From contig CAMVEB010000003.1 in assembly GCA_947166385.1 (NCBI GenBank), positions 62,001 to 126,000 of the forward strand: 64,000 nucleotides of DNA, in the 5' to 3' direction. This DNA is from an uncultured Clostridia bacterium. Its GTDB lineage: Bacteria; Bacillota; Clostridia; Christensenellales; Aristaeellaceae. Below are positions 16,565 through 25,156 of the stretch, piece by piece (position 1 is the stretch's first letter; each line of letters starts with the position of its first letter). The notes under the pieces are model-generated. The model was not told where the DNA came from, made no database searches, and was given only the letters and a program-made list of their open reading frames with translations. Both the position numbers and the translations under genes were made by a program.

Positions 16565-18529
16565 TTGAAAAGAATCATCAGCATCCTTCTTACCCTGTGC
16601 CTGCTGACAGCCTGCGCACTTGCCGGGGCGGAAGGCAAAACCCTGCAGGGAAAACCCTGGGTCAATTCCAATCTATACGGCCAGTGGCCGGATGAACGTC
16701 CCGGGCCGGAAGACGGCTACGATATGTACGCGAACTATGAGTATTACCGGGAAGCGCTTGCCAGACAGGACTCAGACACATACTCCCGTCACTTGAAGAG
16801 CGAGGATGTGGTTCAGGAGCAGTTCCACGCGCTGTGTGAGGATCCGGAAAAGACCGGCACGGAGGTAGAAATTCTGCAGATCCTGTACCGCCTGTATATG
16901 GACACGGAGAAGCGGGAACAGGATGGCCTCGCCCCTCTGCAGCCCTATCTCGACCGGCTGAAGGCGGTCAGGACACTGGATGAACTGACTGCGCTGATCC
17001 GGGAGGACGGCTGGATGTACGGGCCTGCTTTTTTCACTGCTGACCTGTCGAGAATGGATGGAAAATATACCGTTGGTATCTACTACAATGAATGCATTGA
17101 ATATCTGCCCCTGGAGGAAGGCGACACCGGAATTCCGGATAAAGATACCGAAGGCGCGAAGGCGAAACTGCGTCTCATGGGATACGGGGAGGAAGAAGCC
17201 GCCGAAGCCGTTGAAAAGATCCTCGCGATGATTGATTTAACTGAAACAACGGTCATCGACTTCGAAACAGACCTGGAACGGGATGTCCAGGCGCGGGGCA
17301 TCGCCTCCCTCAGCGAGATCCGGGAATTGTGTCCCCCCGTTGCGGTGATGATCATGGCCCAGGGCCTGGCCCGGGAAGGCGCCGAGGAGGACCGGATCTA
17401 CGGGGTTGTCGCCAGCGAGCTGGTCGGGTTCAGAAACCTTTCCCGGGAGGAAAACCTGGATTTCCTGAAGGCCGTCATAACGCTGGGAATGTATGAAGAG
17501 GCGAAAGCTGTTCTTCCGAAGTCCGGGGAAGACGGTGAAACCGAGGCCTCCATGGATGGTTTCAAAAACCGTTTTCTTCCCGAGGTAATCACGAGCCAGG
17601 CCTACCTCCGCAGCTATGTTCCGCAGGAGCTGCTCGATACGTATTACAGCCTGGTGGACGAATATAAGGAAGCTATGCGGATCCGGTTCGAACAGAGTAC
17701 CTGGCTCAGCGAAGAGGCGAAGAAGGAAACGCTCAGGAAGCTCGACAACCTGCTCGCGTGCAGGCTCGATTATACATACGGGGATATCGACTGCGGACCC
17801 CTGCTGGAAAAGCTGCGCTCCTGTGAAACCCTGCTGGAGGCGAACGGGCTGTGCGTCCAGTTTGACCGGGAATGCGTGGCGCATTTTGCCGGACTGGACT
17901 ATGTCCGGGAAAACCGGTTCAGAAGCGGTCATACCCTGCTGGCCAGCGAAGGCAAGTATAGCACTGGTACGAATATGTTCTATCTCGGCGGCGGCTCGCT
18001 GGCTGTTGACTGCGACTATACTTCCCGGGAAACGCTTCTCGGTTCCCTGGGCGTGCACCTGGCGCATGAACTCAGCCACGGGTTCGACACAACAGGCGCG
18101 CAGTACAACGCGGATATGACGGGCCCCCTGTTTACGGAGGAGGACCAGCAGATCTTTATCGGGAAGGCGACGGCCATCGCGCAGCAGGTCAGCAATATTC
18201 AGCCGCTGGACGGGCTGGACGGGAACGGCACGAAGAAGATCGGCGAGGTGCTGGCGGATCTGACGGGAATGAGTCTGACGCTGGATCTGGCAAAGAAAGA
18301 TGAGAACTTCGACTATGACGCGATGTTCCGTGCTTTTGCCTGGTTCTTCCTCAACTATTACAGCGAAGATGTTATACCGCTTGACGTCGAGGAGAATCCC
18401 CATCCTCTCCCTTATATCCGGATTAACTTTACGGTGCAGCACTTTGACGAGTTCTACCAGACTTATCCGTCCGTGACGGAAGGCAAGCCGATGTACCTGG
18501 CGCCCGAAGACCGGCTTCTGATCTGGTAA
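16565..18529 (+). CDS. M13-family (neprilysin-like) zinc metallopeptidase lipoprotein
   Basis: The protein has 654 residues with a TTG start preceded by GAGGAA. The N-terminus KRIISILLTLCLLTACALA is a lipoprotein signal with lipobox LTAC (Cys about 18). The C-terminal catalytic half carries HELSH (501-505) for zinc binding, and GEVLADLTG (560-568) stands where M13 enzymes have GENIAD, supplying the third ligand E561 and D565. The usual substrate-binding NAYY and PxxNxIxFPAGxLQ segments before HExxH are not recognisable, so this is a divergent member. It likely cleaves oligopeptides at the cell surface. It follows the double-glycine peptide gene by 67 bp in the same direction; a functional link is only suggested. 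Confidence 0.85.
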   Translation: MKRIISILLTLCLLTACALAGAEGKTLQGKPWVNSNLYGQWPDERPGPEDGYDMYANYEYYREALARQDSDTYSRHLKSEDVVQEQFHALCEDPEKTGTEVEILQILYRLYMDTEKREQDGLAPLQPYLDRLKAVRTLDELTALIREDGWMYGPAFFTADLSRMDGKYTVGIYYNECIEYLPLEEGDTGIPDKDTEGAKAKLRLMGYGEEEAAEAVEKILAMIDLTETTVIDFETDLERDVQARGIASLSEIRELCPPVAVMIMAQGLAREGAEEDRIYGVVASELVGFRNLSREENLDFLKAVITLGMYEEAKAVLPKSGEDGETEASMDGFKNRFLPEVITSQAYLRSYVPQELLDTYYSLVDEYKEAMRIRFEQSTWLSEEAKKETLRKLDNLLACRLDYTYGDIDCGPLLEKLRSCETLLEANGLCVQFDRECVAHFAGLDYVRENRFRSGHTLLASEGKYSTGTNMFYLGGGSLAVDCDYTSRETLLGSLGVHLAHELSHGFDTTGAQYNADMTGPLFTEEDQQIFIGKATAIAQQVSNIQPLDGLDGNGTKKIGEVLADLTGMSLTLDLAKKDENFDYDAMFRAFAWFFLNYYSEDVIPLDVEENPHPLPYIRINFTVQHFDEFYQTYPSVTEGKPMYLAPEDRLLIW

Positions 18530-18611
18530 GCCTGTTGCGAAAAAATCGCATTTCAACGAAAATCTCATGAACGCGTATAGAATAAGCGGTGTGAACACAA
18601 AGAGAGGATGA

Positions 18612-19475
18612 ATGAAGATGGCTTTCAGACAAAGCGGACTCTGCAGGCTTATTACGCTTGTGCTGACGCTGTGCATGCTGGCATGTGCTGCATCCGGCGC
18701 GCTGAGCGAATCGGAAATGACGGAGGAACAGATCGACGAGGCTTCGAAAAAAGCCTATGAGGAGGCAAAACTCTACGGAGAGACACAGGTCGCCTTTACC
18801 GTTGTTGCGACCCTCGGCCAGTATCTCTCGGATCTTCTGGTCTACACATACGGAGAGATCCCGGCTTCGGAAACGGACTCCTTCAACGCGGCCGCACAGC
18901 TGGTTGAGGAAGTGATTCGCCGGGCTGATTTGTGCTTCCGCTCCAAGGAAGCCGGTATCGCCGCGGAGAAATTGGCTGCTTTCGACCAGGCGAAGAAAGC
19001 CTGGGAAACTGCCGCCGCGCAATTCGGCGCAGAAGGGGAGAAGTTTGAAGCCGGTTTGCCTCTGGTGGATGACCGTGTCGTTGATCCGGCGACCGACGTA
19101 TTCAACCGGATTCCGGCTGAGGCGCAGGCGGTTTATCTGGAAGAGGCAGAATCTGTCTACAGAGCGATCTGGCAGATCCTGCGTCCGGCAGTTGCCGCAA
19201 AGGCCGTTGAAGCGATTGATATCCCAGAGATTGCGGAGATCGCAGATGCTGAGGAGATCTCGGAGCTGGAGGATGTCGCTGCGGAAATCATAGCAGGGGT
19301 GAAGGACGTCCTGTCCGTCCTGTCCGACGGATTCGACGTGGAAAGGTCTGAAGAGCGCGCAAGGATCGAGCAGGTCGAATCCAGGCTGAACACCCTGGAG
19401 GGAGAGGTGAAACTGGTGATCAATGCCCTGAGCATTGATACGGTGAGCAGGCTGTCAGATCCCGACGAAAAGTGA
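18612..19475 (+). CDS. Secreted helical lipoprotein-like protein, unknown function
   Basis: The protein has 287 residues. A hydrophobic signal (about 11-30) ends in CMLACAASGAL, compatible with a lipobox (LAC) or with signal peptidase I cleavage. The rest is strongly alpha-helical and acidic, with Ala/Glu-rich stretches, and ends in a short coiled-coil (ARIEQVESRLNTLEGEVKLVINAL). No enzyme motif is seen. ATG 18612 or 18618 are both possible behind AGAGAGGA. It shares style and direction with the preceding peptidase gene (82 bp gap), and a strong hairpin lies 38 bp after its stop. Confidence 0.65.
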   Translation: MKMAFRQSGLCRLITLVLTLCMLACAASGALSESEMTEEQIDEASKKAYEEAKLYGETQVAFTVVATLGQYLSDLLVYTYGEIPASETDSFNAAAQLVEEVIRRADLCFRSKEAGIAAEKLAAFDQAKKAWETAAAQFGAEGEKFEAGLPLVDDRVVDPATDVFNRIPAEAQAVYLEEAESVYRAIWQILRPAVAAKAVEAIDIPEIAEIADAEEISELEDVAAEIIAGVKDVLSVLSDGFDVERSEERARIEQVESRLNTLEGEVKLVINALSIDTVSRLSDPDEK

Positions 19476-19512
19476 CTCAGGCGCGGGGCCGGGATTGTTC
19501 TGTTATGGTGAA

Positions 19513-19550
19513 CAGCAAAGCCTGCAGATACAGATCTGCAGGCTTTGCTG
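19513..19550 (+). terminator. Perfect 17-bp hairpin after the secreted-protein gene
   Basis: CAGCAAAGCCTGCAGAT (19513-19529) pairs exactly with 19534-19550 around a 4-nt loop. There is no downstream T-run, so it may work as a weak terminator or 3'-end stabiliser rather than a canonical one. It separates the secreted-protein gene from the nucleotidyltransferase remnant. Confidence 0.5.
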
Positions 19551-19552
19551 CC

Positions 19553-19936
19553 GTGAGACGCGCATCAGGGAAACCCGATACCAGAACGGAAAGGGATTAT
19601 CCAGAGTCGGATCTGGACCTGCTGATTCTGATCAACGACGACCGGGGATGGCAGCTGGGGAAGGCTTTTATCCAGGAAGACCCGGGGGTGGGGCATGATA
19701 TCTACTGCACAAGCTGGGAAAGCCTGAATGAGATGCTGAATGATATCAGCAGCGAAACGGATATCGGGACGTATGATGCTCTTTCCGCCTATGACACCGG
19801 GGACCTGCGGAAGACAGCGGACGGGTTTGACCGGATCCTGCGGCGGTACCTGCAGGAATATGAAAGAGCCGGACTGTACCCCGCACGGTATGCGGATGTG
19901 GGTGAGTTTATTTCAGCATATCTGAAAAAGAAATAA
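19553..19936 (+). pseudogene. Nucleotidyltransferase-fold remnant
   Basis: The frame contains YPESDLDLLILINDDRGWQLG, the second half of the nucleotidyltransferase active-site pattern (SDxDL with two aspartates), and ends with helices like those of MNT/KNTase-type proteins (DLRKTADGFDRILRRYLQEYERAG). The first half (GSxARG preceded by a strand) is absent or scrambled (VRRASGKPDTRTERD), and the frame runs back into a terminator-like hairpin. No ribosome binding site was seen. It was probably a minimal nucleotidyltransferase, as in MNT/HEPN toxin-antitoxin or nucleotide-transfer proteins, whose 5' end was lost. A short expressed protein from GTG 19553 cannot be ruled out. Confidence 0.5.
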
Positions 19937-19981
19937 TCAAGTGAAGGATGGTTCATTTGAAACGAACGAGAGGTGATGAGC

Positions 19982-20731
19982 TTGAAACCTGTGATTGGCG
20001 TAATGCCGCTATGGGATGATCAAAAGGACAGTATCTGGATGCTTCCCGGCTATATGGATGGGATCAGTCAGGCGGGCGGTATCCCCGTCATTTTCCCTTT
20101 CTCTTCCGACGAACAGGAACTGGAGCAGCTCGTTGATCTGTTTGATGGGTTCCTTTTTACCGGGGGTCATGATGTTTCTCCGGATGTTTACGGGCAGGAA
20201 TCTCTGCCAGGATTGATCGTAAGCTGCCCGAAACGCGATCGGATGGAGACCGTTGTTCTTCGGAAAGCCATGAATGCTGACAAACCTATTCTGGGAATCT
20301 GCCGTGGTATCCAGTTCATCAACGCGGCTTTGGGCGGGACGCTGTATCAGGATCTGCCGACACAGCATCCATCGGATGTGGAACATCATCAGACACCACC
20401 GTATGACAAGCATGCGCATTCCGTCAGTGTTATCACCGATTCCCCTCTGTATCAATGCCTGGGGACAGATCAGCTGCCTGTAAACAGTTATCATCATCAG
20501 GCGGTGAACAGGCTTGCGCCGGGACTTTCAGCCATGGCAGTTTCACCTGACGGGCTGACAGAAGCGCTGTATAAACCGGGTCAGCGTTTTCTTTGGGCTG
20601 TTCAATGGCACCCGGAATTTTCCTGGAGGACAGATGAATACAGCAGAAGAATTTTTAAAGCGTTCGTAAATGCCGCCGCGGCGGAGGAAAAAGACAGGGC
20701 AGTCTCATTTAAAGAGGGATCCAAAATGTAA
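19982..20731 (+). CDS. Peptidase C26 / gamma-glutamyl-GABA hydrolase-like amidotransferase
   Basis: About 249 residues. TTG 19982 was chosen because the family begins with the strand KPVIGVMPLW and GAGGTG lies at suitable distance; GTG 19973 and ATG 19976 are alternatives. The class I glutamine amidotransferase triad is present: C107 in LGICRGIQ, and H210/E212 in WHPEF. FLFTGGHDVSPDVY is the conserved PuuD-like loop near the active site. Members hydrolyse gamma-glutamyl amides such as gamma-glutamyl-GABA. No putrescine genes are nearby, so the substrate is open. Its stop codon at 20729-20731 directly abuts the insertion sequence. Confidence 0.88.
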   Translation: MKPVIGVMPLWDDQKDSIWMLPGYMDGISQAGGIPVIFPFSSDEQELEQLVDLFDGFLFTGGHDVSPDVYGQESLPGLIVSCPKRDRMETVVLRKAMNADKPILGICRGIQFINAALGGTLYQDLPTQHPSDVEHHQTPPYDKHAHSVSVITDSPLYQCLGTDQLPVNSYHHQAVNRLAPGLSAMAVSPDGLTEALYKPGQRFLWAVQWHPEFSWRTDEYSRRIFKAFVNAAAAEEKDRAVSFKEGSKM

Positions 20732-20735
20732 AGAA

Positions 20736-22018
20736 TGGTAACCAAAATTGCCAATTAACCAAAAGGATTCGAAGCGTCACAAAGCGAATAGAATCAACGA
20801 GGAGAGGCACATTGGAGAAGATCAAAGTACTCTCGTTGGATCGAATAATGGAATTGTTCGAAGAGATACCAGATCCAAGACGTCCAGGAGGAAATATCCA
20901 GCACAAAATGGTAGATCTATTGGTCATCATTCTGCTGGGAGTAATCAGTGGATGCGAGACATGGATAGAGATAGAGGATTATGCTCACGCCAAAAACGAA
21001 TGGCTGAAGACATTCTTGGAGTTGCCGGGAGGCGTACCAAGCAATGATACATACCGGAGACTCATGACACGAATACTTCCCCAAAAACTGGAGGAAGCAT
21101 ACCGGCAATGGGTGCTTCCGTATGTTGGCGGATGTATAGGGAAACATATCGCAATAGACGGTAAAACAATATGCGCAGCCAGCAACTATCGTCTGAGCAG
21201 CGAAGAAACACCGGAGGGGAAGCTGCATATTATCAGTGCCTGGGTTAGAGAAGATGGGATTTCTCTTGGCCAAATTAAGACCGATGAGAAAAGCAATGAG
21301 ATTACGGCGATTCCCAAGATGCTGGACACAATGGATATTAAAGGAGCAGTAGTCACTATAGATGCAATGGGATGCCAAGTTGATATTGCTGAAAAGATCA
21401 TAGAACGGGAAGCAAACTATCTGCTGGCACTAAAGAAGAACCAGCCAAGTCTATATGAATCAGTGGAAGAGTATTTCAATTGGGCCAGAACGGAACCGAT
21501 AGAGAAGAAGCAACTGAAGGAATACAACTACGAAGATCACGAACATGGGCGCTATGTATATCGTACAATTGAAGTCTGTAATGATATCGCTTGGATCGAA
21601 ACCGTACGGGAATGGAAACAATTATCCTCAATAATATGTGTAACCAGAAAAGGCGAAAGAGAAGGCCGGAAGACCGAGGAAACGGCCTATTACATTAGCA
21701 GTCGCGAATGGGAAGCAGATGAGGTGGCAAAGCATATTCAGGGACATTGGACGATAGAAAACAATCTTCACTGGTCACTGGACGTTGCATTTAACGAGGA
21801 TAGCTCAAAGATTCATTTAGGATATTCAGCGGAAAACATCTCGATCATCAGGAAGATAGCCCAGAAACTATTAAAGGCCGAAACAACGTTCAAAGGTGGA
21901 AGCATTCGCAGAAAAGCAAGACGGGTTGCGCTGCTTAATGACTATGCTGAAAAAGTTCTGATGCTTGGTGATCAACTGTAATTTCAAAAATCGAGAGTCA
22001 GTTCTTGTTTGCTTACCA
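20736..22018 (+). mobile_element. ISAs1-family insertion sequence
   Basis: The element carries one transposase. Candidate ends are TGGTAACCAAA (20736-20746) and, inverted, TTTGCTTACCA (22008-22018), agreeing at 10 of 11 positions. The real termini probably extend several bases outward, since partial pairing continues. A convincing 8-10 bp target duplication was not found; AAATG occurs just outside both ends (20725-20729 and about 22026) but may be chance. The element is more AT-rich than its surroundings, in keeping with recent arrival. Confidence 0.65.
20812..21981 (+). CDS. ISAs1-family DDE transposase
   Basis: The protein has 389 residues with a TTG start behind GAGGAGAGG. The N-terminus FEEIPDPRRPGGNIQHKMVDLLVIILLGVISGCETW is the hallmark ISAs1 (H repeat-associated, DDE_Tnp_1-associated) opening. 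The catalytic acids can be placed as HIAIDGKT (first Asp), TIDAMGCQ (second Asp) and WTIENNLHWSLDVAFNED (Glu). The full family length and an undisturbed frame suggest an active element. Confidence 0.95.
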   Translation: MEKIKVLSLDRIMELFEEIPDPRRPGGNIQHKMVDLLVIILLGVISGCETWIEIEDYAHAKNEWLKTFLELPGGVPSNDTYRRLMTRILPQKLEEAYRQWVLPYVGGCIGKHIAIDGKTICAASNYRLSSEETPEGKLHIISAWVREDGISLGQIKTDEKSNEITAIPKMLDTMDIKGAVVTIDAMGCQVDIAEKIIEREANYLLALKKNQPSLYESVEEYFNWARTEPIEKKQLKEYNYEDHEHGRYVYRTIEVCNDIAWIETVREWKQLSSIICVTRKGEREGRKTEETAYYISSREWEADEVAKHIQGHWTIENNLHWSLDVAFNEDSSKIHLGYSAENISIIRKIAQKLLKAETTFKGGSIRRKARRVALLNDYAEKVLMLGDQL

Positions 22019-22126
22019 CGTTTTCAAATGAGACCACCCTGAGGAAAAAGATTTTATACTGTCGTTCCGCCCGGAAATATGATATACTTATCAATAAAGT
22101 AATCCGTCAGAAGAAGGGGGATATGT

Positions 22127-23056
22127 ATGGATACAAAAATGAGACTGGTAACCCGCAGCGATTTTGATGGCCTGGCCTGCGCCATGATGCTGAAAGATAT
22201 GGACATGATTGACGAAATCAAGTTCGTTCATCCCAAGGACGTGCAGGACGGGAAGGTGGAGCTGAGCAAGCGGGACATTACAACCAACCTTCCCTATGAT
22301 CCCCGGGTGGCTCTGGCTTTCGACCATCACGAGTCGGAAATGGACCGCCTGAAGGCCCAGGAGACAGGCGGCAAGCTGATCATTGATCCCAATGCCCGCA
22401 GCGCGGCCCGGGTCGTCTATGACTATTACGGCGGGAAGAATACCTTTCCCCGCGTCAGCGAGGAACTGATGGCCGCGGTGGACAAGGGGGACAGCGCGGA
22501 TTTTACCATGGAGGAGATCCTTCACCCCGAAGGATGGGTCCTGCTGCATTACCTGATGGATCCCAGGACCGGGCTCGGACGTTTCCGGAATTTCCGTATT
22601 TCCAATTACGACCTGATGATGCAGCTGATCGATTTCTGTATGAATCATACCATTGACGAGATCCTGAAGCTTCCGGACGTCAAGGAGCGGGTCGATCTGT
22701 ACTTTGAGCAGGCGGAGCTGTTTACGGAACAGCTGAAAAGGATCGCGAAGATGCACGACAAGGTGGTTGTGCTGGACCTGCGGGAAGAGGAGATTATCCA
22801 TGCCGGCAACCGGTTTATGATTTATGCCCTCTATCCCGAAGCCCAGATCTCCATCCACGTTGCCTGGGGTTTCCGGAAACAGAATACCGCCGTCATGATC
22901 GGCAAATCCATCATCAACAAGGCTTCTGACGCGGATATCGGCGAGCTTTGCCTGAAATACGGCGGCGGCGGCCATCGCAACGCTGGTACCTGCCAGCTGG
23001 AGAACGACGAAGTGGATGCGAAACTGCCGGATATCATTGCCGCACTGAACAAGTAA
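22127..23056 (+). CDS. DHH-family phosphoesterase
   Basis: The protein has 309 residues. The order of motifs is that of DHH/DHHA1 hydrolases: SDFDGLACAMML (about 9-20), the signature FDHHES, and the C-terminal GGGGHRNAGTC. The DHH aspartates and histidines bind two metal ions. Relatives hydrolyse oligonucleotides, cyclic dinucleotides or polyphosphate; the absence of membrane and GGDEF segments argues against GdpP. The ATG at 22127 follows AGGGGG; a TATACT box (22083-22088) upstream lacks a clear -35. The insertion sequence lies just before it, so its original promoter may have been changed. Confidence 0.88.
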   Translation: MDTKMRLVTRSDFDGLACAMMLKDMDMIDEIKFVHPKDVQDGKVELSKRDITTNLPYDPRVALAFDHHESEMDRLKAQETGGKLIIDPNARSAARVVYDYYGGKNTFPRVSEELMAAVDKGDSADFTMEEILHPEGWVLLHYLMDPRTGLGRFRNFRISNYDLMMQLIDFCMNHTIDEILKLPDVKERVDLYFEQAELFTEQLKRIAKMHDKVVVLDLREEEIIHAGNRFMIYALYPEAQISIHVAWGFRKQNTAVMIGKSIINKASDADIGELCLKYGGGGHRNAGTCQLENDEVDAKLPDIIAALNK

Positions 23057-23101
23057 AAAACGAAAACAGTCCTTCTGATACGAAAATTGTACAACAAAGA
23101 G

Positions 23102-23121
23102 CCCGTAAAACAAAATACGGG
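23102..23121 (-). terminator. Weak hairpin after the 23122-24156 gene
   Basis: CCCGTA-N8-TACGGG forms a 6-bp stem. Read on the minus strand it lies immediately after the stop codon of the unknown gene and is followed by CTCTTTGTT. It may serve both convergent genes. Confidence 0.3.
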
Positions 23122-24156
23122 TCAGGTTTGGCGGGCATCCTCCCGCTGAACTCCGGCCCAGGCCCGGCAGTAGCATTTTGCGTTCTGGAGCACTGCCGCG
23201 CGCCAGCGCGCCTTGACCCAGTTCGGCTGGACCAGCATGGCAAAGAGGCTGGGATTTCCGTTTTCGTCCTCCACCGGAAAGCCGCGGGTCAACGCCATAC
23301 CCGCCGCCAGGCGCCAGCGGCTGTCCGCTGCGCCCCAGGACTCCAGCAGGGTCATCATGCGGGCGAAGTCATCGCTGTCAAAGGAAGACTTCATCTTCTG
23401 CTCGCACAGACGTCCGGCGCTACCGTCGACGGCGAACACTTCGCCCAGCGTCCCATCCGGCCAGACGTCCATCTGGTAATCCGCGTTCCGAACCGTGCCG
23501 AGCCAGGCCGAAACCGCTTGCAGCATCCCGTCGTCATAGGCAGAGAAGCCGATCCGGCGGAAAACTGCTTCCAGGTGCGCCGGCTTTTCCGCGCAGCGGG
23601 CAATCTCCTCCCGGGACAGGTAGCCGCATACGCGCAGCGGGGAACCGGGGCGCCTCCGGAACATGCCAAAGAATGCAGGACGCCATTCCTCCGGCATGCG
23701 CTCCGCCAGATCCAGATACAGTTTTCCGGCATCCGGATCCCCCATGCGCTCGCAGAATTCCCGCGCCAGGTGCAGCTTTTCATGATGCTGAAAGTGAACG
23801 CCCGCCGGGCCGGAAGCGGCGGTGGCGGCGTCCAGTTCAAACCCGAAGCAGATCCGCCGGTCCGCCGCGTGCAGCTTTGTCACCCAGCTGTAAACCGGCT
23901 CCATCTCCGCCACCGCCTCCGGGCAGGCGGGCCCGCCGGGTTCCACGGTATGGATCAGCGCGGTTACATCCAGGAACGGATCGCCCTTCAGCGGAAATTC
24001 CAGGTACAGGTCCGGGAAAAGCACACCCAGCGTATACGGCAGCACCGCATCGCAGGTTTTCTCCCAGTCCGGTCCGAAAAATGCCTGCGCGCGCCCATCG
24101 GACGCCGCGTGGTAAAACAGTGTCCGGCACGTCAGTTCGTTTGATGGAGTCATCAT
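23122..24156 (-). CDS. Uncharacterised protein of about 344 residues
   Basis: The frame is open to 24471, but sensible protein starts at the ATG pair 24156/24153 (MMTPSNELTCRTLFYH), with a G-rich stretch upstream; the part before it reads as GC-rich antisense noise. The protein is soluble, with no signal peptide or membrane segment. Recognisable blocks include GVLFPDLYLEFPLKGDPFLDV, a tract ending FELDAATA, GVHFQHHEKLHLAREFCERMGD and a C-terminal MALTRGFPVEDENG. I do not recognise the family. It ends 66 bp from the convergent DHH gene. The IPP isomerase gene lies 253 bp upstream on the same strand, with no evident feature between. Confidence 0.6.
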   Translation of the reverse strand: MMTPSNELTCRTLFYHAASDGRAQAFFGPDWEKTCDAVLPYTLGVLFPDLYLEFPLKGDPFLDVTALIHTVEPGGPACPEAVAEMEPVYSWVTKLHAADRRICFGFELDAATAASGPAGVHFQHHEKLHLAREFCERMGDPDAGKLYLDLAERMPEEWRPAFFGMFRRRPGSPLRVCGYLSREEIARCAEKPAHLEAVFRRIGFSAYDDGMLQAVSAWLGTVRNADYQMDVWPDGTLGEVFAVDGSAGRLCEQKMKSSFDSDDFARMMTLLESWGAADSRWRLAAGMALTRGFPVEDENGNPSLFAMLVQPNWVKARWRAAVLQNAKCYCRAWAGVQREDARQT

Positions 24157-24409
24157 GCCTGTTCGTTCCCCCCGGGCACTTCTCCCGCGACAAGATACGC
24201 CTTCGCGTCCGCCGGCTCGCCGGCGCGCCAGCGCAGCTTGATAAACGCGGGGAAACAGTAAAGGACCGCGCTTTCCCCGCCGAAGAATTGCCTTTTCTCC
24301 GTTTCTGATGAAGATTGTCTGTTTCCCGCCCATTATACCGTACCGCACCATGCTGCACAAGAAAGGAATGGCCGGCGCACACGTCGGCGCATCCGCCGCA
24401 GCCCGTTCG

Positions 24410-24937
24410 TCAGGGCATGGAGGATCTGCCGGCCTCCGCGATTCCCAGGGCCGTAAAGAACCACACCGCATACCGTCCGGGATGATCGAGCATATCCTGC
24501 TTCAGCTCCGCCAGGGGCACGTACCGCATCTCCGCAACTTCCTCCGGATCCGGGGTAAACGGCCCGTCGTACTCGCCGACGAACACGTGGTCAAATTCAT
24601 ACTCCGTCATCCCGTCGGGGAAGCTGGCCCGGTACACAAAGCTGCCGGCCTCCCGCACGGGGACCCCGGTAATTCCGCATTCCAGGGCCAGCCGCCGGGT
24701 CACCGCTTCCGGCAGCGTCTGGCCGGCCCGCGGATGGGAGCAGCAGGTATTGGCCCAGAGCGTCGCACTGTGGTATTTCCCCGCCGCGCGCCGCTGGATC
24801 AGCAGGCGGTCGCCGCTGAACAGGAACAGGGAAAACGCCCGATGCAGCAGGCCGCGCCGATGCACTTCCGCCTTTTCCCCGCGCCCGATTTCCCGGTCAT
24901 CCAGGTCCACCAGAATCAGATCGTTCTCTGTTTTCAT
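24410..24937 (-). CDS. idi: Isopentenyl-diphosphate delta-isomerase, type I (Nudix)
   Basis: The protein has 175 residues. LWANTCCSHPRAGQ carries the active-site cysteine region (family NTCCSHP), LALECGI is the degenerate Nudix helix, and EYEFDHVFVGEYDG carries the second catalytic glutamate seen in E. coli Idi (YEFDH). It interconverts IPP and DMAPP, supplying isoprenoid precursors, using Mg/Mn ions in the cytosol. The length matches type I enzymes; many Firmicutes use the unrelated type II flavoenzyme, so this is a mild surprise. A GGAGGTG precedes ATG, with a clear promoter about 40 bp upstream. Confidence 0.92.
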   Translation of the reverse strand: MKTENDLILVDLDDREIGRGEKAEVHRRGLLHRAFSLFLFSGDRLLIQRRAAGKYHSATLWANTCCSHPRAGQTLPEAVTRRLALECGITGVPVREAGSFVYRASFPDGMTEYEFDHVFVGEYDGPFTPDPEEVAEMRYVPLAELKQDMLDHPGRYAVWFFTALGIAEAGRSSMP

Positions 24938-24975
24938 CCCGCACCTCCGATCTTTTTCTGTCCCGATCTTCTTTT

Positions 24976-25004
24976 ATTATACACTCATGGCGCCCGGGAA
25001 ACAA
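24976..25004 (-). promoter_or_regulatory. Promoter of idi
   Basis: On the minus strand TTGTTT (25004-24999) and TATAAT (24981-24976) have 17-bp spacing, with the predicted start about 30 bp before the idi ATG at 24937. Confidence 0.55.
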
Positions 25005-25156
25005 ACAACAAAGAATGACAGGTTTTACACGCAGTTCGCATGCGACAGGATCAGCCGGTTTTTTGTTGCCCGTCAGGGGCTCCATATGGTATTCTATCAG
25101 GAGATCGTGCTGCGAAACTATTTGGAAAAAGTGCGGAAGAGGGGAGAAAATAAGAG

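Noticed and set aside
20725-22030. AAATG as target duplication of the insertion sequence
   Set aside because: Five bases in an AT-rich setting can match by chance, and ISAs1 elements usually make 8-10 bp duplications.
24157-24471. Extension of the unknown minus-strand gene to 24471
   Set aside because: The extra 105 codons are Arg/Pro-rich and overlap the 3' end of idi; the ATG pair at 24156 gives a sensible start.
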